From the NCBI GenBank assembly GCA_003648625.1, contig QMPO01000002.1, forward strand, positions 1 to 40,372: a stretch of DNA of 40,372 nt, given 5' to 3'. The notes below the pieces were generated by a model that saw only the letters and a list, made by a program, of their open reading frames with translations, had not been told where the DNA came from and did not search any database. Every line of letters starts with the position of its first letter. Positions within the stretch are counted from its first letter, which is position 1. A program made the translations under genes and the position numbers. The DNA comes from Bacteroidota bacterium (GTDB lineage Bacteria; Bacteroidota; Bacteroidia; Bacteroidales; F082). Shown one piece after another: positions 8,341 to 14,387 of this stretch.

Positions 8341-9678
8341 TCAAATCACATCCGTTCCTTTCTTGATCAGCCATAGCCTGCCCATGTTCTCGTAAAACTG
8401 TTCCGTAGGCAGCTTCGTCTTCATCACACTGTTGAAGAAATTATATTTGAGGTAATCGTGATCAATGATGCGGTCTTTCACCTGCTCGTAATAGACGGTG
8501 CCGGGCATTGGCGTCAGAATGGTATAACCGGCATAGGTTACCTTGTGCGAATTGGCATATTCCGCCAGCGCTTTAAAATCATCTTCATCATAATCAGGAG
8601 GGACCACATAGTTCCCTCGTAACAATATGTCGTTGGCATGGAAAACGTCAATGGCTTTTTTGATGGTGGCCGCTTCCGATTTTTTATTGTAAAATTTAAG
8701 TTCTTCATCGCGGAACGACTCGAAACCGGTGATCACCACTTTCAGGCCTCCTTTGGCCAGTTTTTCAATCAACTGGGGATGACTGGCAGCCGTGTCGGCC
8801 CTGATGTCCATAATATATTCTTTCTGAATGCCTTCTTCTGCAATTCGGTCGAAAAGCCTGTCAATAAATTTAATATTGACAATGGTGTTGGCATCAGCAA
8901 AACGAACGATTTTGTAATCAATCAGTTTCAATTCCTCAATGACACTTTCCACTTGTCTTTGAAAATAGCCGCCCTTGTGTTCCTTCCAGATAGAGCAGAA
9001 CGTGCAGCTATACGGACATCCCAGTGAAGTGAACAGGTAGGTGACTGGTTCCGGCCTGCCACCCACAACATAGGTAGAGCGCCACCGTTCCAGATGGTTG
9101 CGGTCGGGCATCAGAAAGTGTTTGTCGGCGGCATCAAAATACAAAGGAGGCGGCCCCGTTGGTACAAGTTTTCCGTTTTCTCTGACAAAAATTCCTTTGA
9201 CCTTTTTAACCGGTTTTTTTGCTTCCAGGGCTTCAACAACTTCCCTGAAGGTAAAAGATGCCTGTCCCGGACAAATAACATCCACATCGGGGTCATCAAA
9301 TTCGTACGGTAGCAGAGTGGTATGCACACCTCCGACAACGGTTACGATGTTTGGGTTGAATTTTTTAGCAGCACGCAGAATTTCCAGTGCATAATACATC
9401 TCGGAAGTAATGGCCGTTGTGCCAACAATATCAGGGTTGGTCTTTTCCAGCACTTCCTGTATCATCTGGTTGAGTGGAGGGGCATCGGGAATCAAATCGT
9501 ATTCACCTTTTGTATCAAAAACTTCCACGTCAAAATCTTTTACGGCTTCGGCAATAGTGAGTAATCCAAGGGGAGGCCCGATGAGTTTTTTATGAATAAA
9601 ATACCGGGCTTCTGCAGGGGCAGAGGCAAGAATCATATTTTCAGGCGACCGTGGCGGGTTGATTAATAGTATTTTCAT
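8341..9678 (-). CDS. radical SAM protein with B12-binding-type N-terminal domain (1)
   Basis: 445 residues from ATG 9678; an ATG five codons earlier exists, but it overlaps the likely -7 element. The N-terminal about 150 residues resemble a cobalamin-binding domain (KILLINPP at the start, PPLGLLTIAEAV, TVVGGVHTTLLP, then PGQASFTF where many relatives have GEGE). The radical SAM domain has Cys221, Cys225 and Cys228 in CPYSCTFC for the [4Fe-4S] cluster. Such proteins (BchE/HpnJ-like, class B) carry out methylations, ring formations or rearrangements at unactivated carbons. Cobalamin use is inferred from the fold; no DxHxxG motif is visible. It is divergent from the BtrH/ACP operon and shares its control region, which ties it to that pathway. 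Confidence 0.8.
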   Translation of the reverse strand: MKILLINPPRSPENMILASAPAEARYFIHKKLIGPPLGLLTIAEAVKDFDVEVFDTKGEYDLIPDAPPLNQMIQEVLEKTNPDIVGTTAITSEMYYALEILRAAKKFNPNIVTVVGGVHTTLLPYEFDDPDVDVICPGQASFTFREVVEALEAKKPVKKVKGIFVRENGKLVPTGPPPLYFDAADKHFLMPDRNHLERWRSTYVVGGRPEPVTYLFTSLGCPYSCTFCSIWKEHKGGYFQRQVESVIEELKLIDYKIVRFADANTIVNIKFIDRLFDRIAEEGIQKEYIMDIRADTAASHPQLIEKLAKGGLKVVITGFESFRDEELKFYNKKSEAATIKKAIDVFHANDILLRGNYVVPPDYDEDDFKALAEYANSHKVTYAGYTILTPMPGTVYYEQVKDRIIDHDYLKYNFFNSVMKTKLPTEQFYENMGRLWLIKKGTDVI

Positions 9679-9690
9679 GATTGTGGTGAG

Positions 9691-9776
9691 CAAAGATGAG
9701 GAAAATTATTATTCGTATAAAGATCAAACATTTCATTAGTCAATTTTTAATATTTTTGGGCACAATAATTTATACG
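9691..9776. promoter_or_regulatory. divergent promoter region with inverted repeat
   Basis: For the - strand radical SAM gene, CAAAGATG (9691-9698; CATCTTTG on the coding strand) is a near match to the -7 consensus. For the + strand, TATTTTTG (9751-9758) matches exactly, 21 bases before ATG 9780. Perfect eight-base inverted arms CGTATAAA (9714-9721) and TTTATACG (9769-9776) bracket the + promoter; the right arm ends three bases before the start codon. Because the first + gene encodes an HTH protein, an autoregulatory operator is plausible but unproven. Confidence 0.45.
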
Positions 9777-9779
9777 GTC

Positions 9780-10253
9780 ATGAAAGAAAAAGAAGCGCAG
9801 ATAAATCACGATGTGCATCCGTTGGTTTTGTATGTTGAAAAGGAAGACGGGACATATGGCCGCCTTGAAACGGCATCTTTTCTTTCGAAGAATTACCTGG
9901 ATGATTATTTTGATAAGGTGAGAAAATGGGATGCCGAGCTGAAAGAAAAGCTGGACAAAGGAGAGATCAGCCCGGTGTATTATTATATGATCATGCTGGA
10001 AATGGGTGAAGGCGACCTGGCTTCGCGGGTGGGTATTTCAAAATGGAAGCTCAGAAGGCATCTGAAAATGAAGGCTTTTGAGAAGATGAACCTCAGAATG
10101 CTGAGACGGTATGCCGACGTGTTTGATATACCTGTGAGTAACCTTTTGCATTTTACGGTTATTAAAGAGAAAGATCAGCATAAATTGAAGATCACTTATC
10201 AAAAAGCAACAAGTAATCCGTATATTTCCGTATCAAAAATTGAAACAGTGTAA
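9780..10253 (+). CDS. HTH (XRE-like) transcriptional regulator
   Basis: 157 residues from ATG 9780. The frame extends to an ATG at 9696, but the extension covers the putative -7 element and translates to an unlikely Ile/Lys-rich leader. Residues about 78-122 (GDLASRVGISKWKLRRHL, then LRMLRRYADVFDIPVSNLL) follow the pattern of a helix-turn-helix of the XRE/Cro type, including the usual ending in which a regulator cites a domain name such as 'aLgvsleeLl'. The N-terminal half (about 10-60) is charged and partly helical with no family I recognise. It is the first gene of the operon that continues with the BtrH-like protein (28 bases later), and probably controls it and the divergent radical SAM gene. 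Confidence 0.65.
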   Translation: MKEKEAQINHDVHPLVLYVEKEDGTYGRLETASFLSKNYLDDYFDKVRKWDAELKEKLDKGEISPVYYYMIMLEMGEGDLASRVGISKWKLRRHLKMKAFEKMNLRMLRRYADVFDIPVSNLLHFTVIKEKDQHKLKITYQKATSNPYISVSKIETV

Positions 10254-10281
10254 CTAAACAAGGCTATAGCAGACAGAAAGT

Positions 10282-11286
10282 ATGAAGGAAATTGATTTTG
10301 AGCATAAAATGGCGGCCCACTGCGAGTCGGGAACGGTAACGGCCTTGTTAAATCACGGAGGGCTGGAAATTACCGAGCCGATGATTTTTGGGATAGCAAG
10401 CGGAATATTTTTTGGTTATTTTGAATCGTCCGTTTTTTCTTTTCCAATGTTCATCGTAAGGAATAAACCAGGGTCGATTCGCAAAAATATTATCAAGCGG
10501 CTGGGCGTAAATTTCTATACCAGGAGTTTCAGGAGCCAGGAAAAAGGTATTGAAGAACTGGATAGCTTACTAGCCGAAGGTCGCCCCGTTGCTACGCAGG
10601 TTGATTTTTACTACATGGAGTATATGCCTGAGTATCTGCGAACACACATGAACGTGCATTTTATCAATGTTATTGGTAAGAATGAAAAAAGTTACCTGAT
10701 CAGCGATAGCTATTATAAAGAAAAAGCAGAGTTAAGGACAGAACTATTGCATAAAGCGCGGTTTGTTGGAGGAAACATGGCGCCAAAGGGTTTTTTGTTT
10801 TATCCTGTTTCCATACCTGAAAATATTGATTTCGAAAAAGCCATAAGGAAGGGAATAAAAAAAGCAGCACATGATATGATCAAACTACCCGTACCTTTTG
10901 TTGGCGTGAAAGGCATAAGGAAATTCGCCAAAAAGGTAACCGGCTGGCCCGACCTGGCTCGGGATATAGATCACCTCTCGCACGAGATAATGAAAATCAA
11001 TGTGTTCCTAGAAGACCAGGGAACGGGTGGTGCCGGATTCAGGTTTTTATATGCTACGTTTTTACAGCAGGCAGCACAAAAGATCAACGATGCACAACTC
11101 GAAGGAATGTCGAAAAGGATGATGGCAATCGGCGACGACTGGCGAAATATTTCTTATTTTGCAGCCAGAATTGGTAAAAACAGGGATTTGGGAGAGAGTC
11201 GGTTGGATGAATTGAGCCAGATGATTTACATGATGGCCGATAAAGAGCAGGAATTTTTTACCGAACTCTACAAAATGGTAAAGTAG
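10282..11286 (+). CDS. BtrH-like acyltransferase (BtrH N-terminal domain plus DUF4872-type C-domain)
   Basis: 334 residues. The N-terminus AAHCESGTVTALLNHGG is the signature of the BtrH_N family, a papain-like fold. Predicted triad: Cys14, His126 in MNVHFINVIGK and Asp142 in LISDSYY. The C-terminal about 130 residues are helical and fit the DUF4872-like part. In butirosin synthesis BtrH moves a side chain from the carrier protein BtrI to an aminoglycoside amine. Here the next gene, one base after the stop, encodes an acyl carrier protein, so an ACP-to-amine (or other nucleophile) transfer is the natural reading. The acceptor is unknown. Family assignment is strong; substrate is inference. Confidence 0.8.
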   Translation: MKEIDFEHKMAAHCESGTVTALLNHGGLEITEPMIFGIASGIFFGYFESSVFSFPMFIVRNKPGSIRKNIIKRLGVNFYTRSFRSQEKGIEELDSLLAEGRPVATQVDFYYMEYMPEYLRTHMNVHFINVIGKNEKSYLISDSYYKEKAELRTELLHKARFVGGNMAPKGFLFYPVSIPENIDFEKAIRKGIKKAAHDMIKLPVPFVGVKGIRKFAKKVTGWPDLARDIDHLSHEIMKINVFLEDQGTGGAGFRFLYATFLQQAAQKINDAQLEGMSKRMMAIGDDWRNISYFAARIGKNRDLGESRLDELSQMIYMMADKEQEFFTELYKMVK

Positions 11287-11287
11287 T

Positions 11288-11584
11288 ATGACGAAGCAAA
11301 ATATGGTAACTGAGGCGGATTTGCAGAGAATCAAAAGAGAAGTTAAGGAAGTCATTATTGACGCCCTCAATATAAAAAAGATCAACCCGGATGAGATAGA
11401 CGACAGCGCCCCGCTGTTTGCCCCGGGCAATGCTTTTGGCCTTGATTCGGTGGATGCCATTGATATCATTATGCGGATACAAGGTCACTTTAATGTCCGT
11501 ATAGGCGACCAGAACCTTGCCCGCGACGTGCTCGAGTCAGTTGATACACTCGCAGCTTTCATCGTCAAAGAAAAAAGTTCGTAA
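11288..11584 (+). CDS. acyl carrier protein
   Basis: 98 residues, slightly longer than AcpP. The motif FGLDSVDAIDII carries Ser54 as the 4'-phosphopantetheine attachment site (consensus LDS). Acidic helices flank it (INPDEIDDSAPLF before, VDTLAAFIV after). It starts one base after the BtrH-like stop, indicating co-translation, and it is the only carrier protein in the window. It is the likely carrier for the KS/CLF pair and donor for the BtrH-like enzyme. No phosphopantetheinyl transferase is nearby, so a general one must activate it. Confidence 0.9.
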   Translation: MTKQNMVTEADLQRIKREVKEVIIDALNIKKINPDEIDDSAPLFAPGNAFGLDSVDAIDIIMRIQGHFNVRIGDQNLARDVLESVDTLAAFIVKEKSS

Positions 11585-11605
11585 TAAGTTCTAAGTAAAG
11601 GCTTG

Positions 11606-12685
11606 ATGAAGCAATCTTATCTGTTGGCGGGCATATCATCAGGAAATCTTATGCGGCTTTTAACCCGGAATGGTTTTTCGCTTCACCCGAAATATTTAGC
11701 AAGAGTACTTTTTTTGTTGCAGGGATCGCTGTTCGCTTCTTTTTTAAAGCGGATGGAAAAAAGTAAAATGGGATCAAAACTCAGGGATTACACCATGACG
11801 GAAGATCCCGTTTTTATCATCGGTCATTGGCGGACAGGAAGTACTTTTCTGCATCAGCTGATGTCGCTGGACAATAAGCTGGTAACGCCGAACGTATTTC
11901 AGGTTTCGGCTGTTGATAGTTTCCTGGTATCCGAAAAATACTATAAACCGGTAATGACGAAACTGATGCAGCCTACCCGGCCGATGGACAACGTAAAACT
12001 CGGTTTTTATGAACCCCAGGAGGATGAATACGCACTGATTAAACTGATAACGGACTCACCACTCGAAAAAATGCTGTTTCCGAAAGACGATAATTATTTC
12101 TTAAGGAATTATAGTGACTATTACCCTGAAAATATTGAAAAATGGAAAAAATTGTTTTACAGTTTCTGCCACCGGCTGAGTTTTATCGGGGGGAAAAGAG
12201 TCCTGTTGAAAAACCCATTCCATTCCATGCGGTTGCCCTTGCTGTTTGAGATGTTCCCGAATGCCAGATTTATTCATATTCACCGGCATCCTTATGATGT
12301 AGTGCCCTCCACCATCCATATGTGGCATGTTGTAGGCAACGAAAACAAGCTGAAAAACAGGTCGTCGAAATTTGGTGTAGAGGAGGTGTCGAAAATGATG
12401 AGCAAACTGTTGGATTATGTCCGAAAGCATCTGAAAGATATTCCTGAGCATGCCAAAATTGAAGTTAGTTTCGATGAACTGGAAAGTAATCCGGAAGCAA
12501 CAATAAAGAAAATTTATCAAAAGCTGGACATGGTACCGGCTCCTGATTTTGGGCAAAAACTGAAAGATAAGCTGGCCGAAACAAAATCATACCAAAAAAA
12601 CAGATACACGTTGAAGCAGGACGACAAAGAAATCATTAAAAAAACGCTTGGGAAACATTTTATTTACTATAATTACCAGGCTTAA
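11606..12685 (+). CDS. sulfotransferase family protein (PAPS-type)
   Basis: 359 residues from ATG 11606; TTG 11603 directly before it is a possible alternative. The 5'-phosphosulfate loop is IIGHWRTGSTFLHQL (GHWRTGST at 73-80), and the 3'-phosphate loop is RFIHIHRHPYDVVPST, with Arg227 and Ser235 at the usual spacing. LLKNPFHSMRLPLL (about 200-213) is a conserved segment of the Sulfotransfer_3-like family. It should transfer sulfate from PAPS to a hydroxyl or amine, or, less likely, act as a non-sulfating relative. It sits 21 bases after the ACP gene in the operon, implying tailoring of the ACP-derived product. No PAPS synthesis genes are in the window. Confidence 0.8.
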   Translation: MKQSYLLAGISSGNLMRLLTRNGFSLHPKYLARVLFLLQGSLFASFLKRMEKSKMGSKLRDYTMTEDPVFIIGHWRTGSTFLHQLMSLDNKLVTPNVFQVSAVDSFLVSEKYYKPVMTKLMQPTRPMDNVKLGFYEPQEDEYALIKLITDSPLEKMLFPKDDNYFLRNYSDYYPENIEKWKKLFYSFCHRLSFIGGKRVLLKNPFHSMRLPLLFEMFPNARFIHIHRHPYDVVPSTIHMWHVVGNENKLKNRSSKFGVEEVSKMMSKLLDYVRKHLKDIPEHAKIEVSFDELESNPEATIKKIYQKLDMVPAPDFGQKLKDKLAETKSYQKNRYTLKQDDKEIIKKTLGKHFIYYNYQA

Positions 12686-12701
12686 CCAAGATAAAAGAAA
12701 G

Positions 12702-12710
12702 AAGGAGGAG
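12702..12710 (+). promoter_or_regulatory. strong Shine-Dalgarno site before a TTG start
   Basis: AAGGAGGAG lies four to ten bases before TTG 12713. A full SD of this strength is uncommon in Bacteroidota, where leaders are usually A/T-rich without SD, and it decides the TTG start of the second radical SAM gene. Confidence 0.7.
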
Positions 12711-12712
12711 AA

Positions 12713-13978
12713 TTGAAGATAAAACTAATATATCCGAGGTGGAAAAAACTAGACGGCCAAACAGAATTTAATCTGCCACCCCACGGCCCTGTTGTTTTTG
12801 CCGCAGCGCTACCCGATTATGTGGAAGTAGATTTTGTGGATGAGAACATGCAATCGTTTAGCTACGACGATCCGGTGGACCTTGTCTGTATCTCGATGAT
12901 GTTGACTTCACAGGTGAAGCGCGGCTGGGAAATTGCTGATACGTATCGTTCCCGGGGTATCAAAGTTTTATTTGGAGGCATCTCAACTATGCTCCATGCC
13001 GAAGAAACTATGCTCCATGCCGACAGTGTGTTTATGGGCGAAGCCGAGGGGCATATGGAAGAAGTGCTGGACGATTTTGCCCGGGGCGGGATGAAAAAGC
13101 TGTATAATTTTATGAATCAGCAACCTGACACAGAACTAATTGGTCCGGCAAGGCGCGATCTTTATAATCGGGATCTTTATTACCACAAAGGAGTGCAGAT
13201 GGTGGATCTTTTTCACGCTTCGAGGGGATGTAAGTTCAACTGTTACCCGTGTGCTGTTTCGTTCCTCGGAGGACGACGGTTCAGAGCTCGTCCGTTCGAC
13301 CGGATTGCTGAAGAACTGGATACCATCGACAACAACAGGCTGTTCGTGGTGGATAATACGCTGGCACAGGATAAAGAATGGACGAAGGAGCTATTTCGGA
13401 CGATGATACCTTTTAAGAAAAACTGGTGCAGCCATACCATCAGCGATGATCCGGATGTGCTTGACCTGGCAGCACAGGCAGGTTCGTGGTATGTGTACCA
13501 GGCTGTGTTTGATACGTCTGATTACATTAAAGAACGAGTCAAGCGTTACCACGATTATGGTATCAGCGTTGAAGGAACAATTTTACTTGGGATGGATAAT
13601 CAGACGGAAGATGACATTATGCGTTTGCTTGACTTTTTGGGAGAGATCAACCTTGACCTGGCCGAATTTACCATACTGACACCATTCCCCGAAACCAAAG
13701 CGTATGACGATATGTTGAAAGAAGGCCGGATTTTTGACCATGACTGGAACCACTATACGGCTGACCGTGCAGTGTACAAACCACGTCATATGTCACCCGA
13801 ACGTTTGCAGGAACTGTATGAATATGCCTGGGAGAGTTTCTATGATACTGAGACGCAGGAACAGAAAATGTTCCGGCTGATGATGAAAGTAGTGGAACGG
13901 GAAATAGCCGCAGGTACCTATCGAAAACCACGTGTTGACCTGATGGAATCCAGTTTCGGAAGGGTTGTTGACAGATAG
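12713..13978 (+). CDS. radical SAM protein with B12-binding-type N-terminal domain (2)
   Basis: 421 residues from TTG 12713, chosen because of the strong SD site and because the protein then begins KIKLIYPRWKK as relatives do. The N-domain shows HGPVVFAAALP, IKVLFGGIST and VFMGEAEGHMEEVL, the GGxxxT...GEAE pattern of cobalamin-binding radical SAM proteins. The cluster cysteines are Cys173, Cys177 and Cys180 in RGCKFNCYPC. LLGMDNQTEDDI and LTPFPETKAYDDM are common in the BchE/HpnJ-like group. Reaction unknown; C-methylation or C-C bond formation are typical. It is 27 bases downstream of the sulfotransferase gene and five bases upstream of the small unknown gene, so it belongs to the ACP operon. 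Confidence 0.82.
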   Translation: MKIKLIYPRWKKLDGQTEFNLPPHGPVVFAAALPDYVEVDFVDENMQSFSYDDPVDLVCISMMLTSQVKRGWEIADTYRSRGIKVLFGGISTMLHAEETMLHADSVFMGEAEGHMEEVLDDFARGGMKKLYNFMNQQPDTELIGPARRDLYNRDLYYHKGVQMVDLFHASRGCKFNCYPCAVSFLGGRRFRARPFDRIAEELDTIDNNRLFVVDNTLAQDKEWTKELFRTMIPFKKNWCSHTISDDPDVLDLAAQAGSWYVYQAVFDTSDYIKERVKRYHDYGISVEGTILLGMDNQTEDDIMRLLDFLGEINLDLAEFTILTPFPETKAYDDMLKEGRIFDHDWNHYTADRAVYKPRHMSPERLQELYEYAWESFYDTETQEQKMFRLMMKVVEREIAAGTYRKPRVDLMESSFGRVVDR

Positions 13979-13983
13979 CTGAG

Positions 13984-14358
13984 ATGGAAACCGGTAAAAA
14001 AAATTATATAGATCAGATTTATCATTTTAAAGGCAAATGGGATATTCCCAGCCTTTGCGGATTAAAAGTTATACAGAGACCCGGTAAAACCATTGTTATC
14101 GCTACCAACCTTTACGAGGAAAATCCTGGGACTTCCATTTCACGCTGGTCGCCGCAACTGGCAACCACAATTTGTAATGAGCTTGGTATTAAAGCTGAAG
14201 AATTGATCTTCATTGAACACAATCCGGATATCCATTCCCGTTTGGAATTTTATGCCGAAACATTTGATATAGTAGAGTTTGACAGAGACGGAGAGCGTTT
14301 TGTAAACCCGCAGTGGAAACGTGTCGGCAGGGAAGAAGTAGAAGAACTGATAGCATAA
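13984..14358 (+). CDS. small conserved-looking protein of unknown function
   Basis: 124 residues, no signal peptide or membrane segment, predicted soluble alpha/beta. Notable segments are TIVIATNLYEENPGTSISRW (about 36-55) and LIFIEHNPDIHSRLEF (about 78-93). I do not recognise a characterised family. It starts five bases after the radical SAM stop and is followed 29 bases later by the TonB receptor, so it is made with the pathway. It could be a partner or substrate-handling protein of the radical SAM enzyme, but nothing in the sequence shows this. Confidence 0.6.
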   Translation: METGKKNYIDQIYHFKGKWDIPSLCGLKVIQRPGKTIVIATNLYEENPGTSISRWSPQLATTICNELGIKAEELIFIEHNPDIHSRLEFYAETFDIVEFDRDGERFVNPQWKRVGREEVEELIA

Positions 14359-14387
14359 AAGGTAATGATTAACTTTGCGTGATATTC

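Noticed and set aside
10282-11286. Reading the BtrH-like gene as evidence for an aminoglycoside pathway
   Set aside because: No deoxystreptamine or glycosyltransferase genes are present; only the acyl transfer role is supported.
12985-13023. 18-base direct repeat with 21-base period inside the second radical SAM gene (TMLHAEE then TMLHADS)
   Set aside because: The region aligns in length with the usual GGI...HAD...GEAE segment of the family, so it is not an in-frame insertion; the similarity is probably chance.
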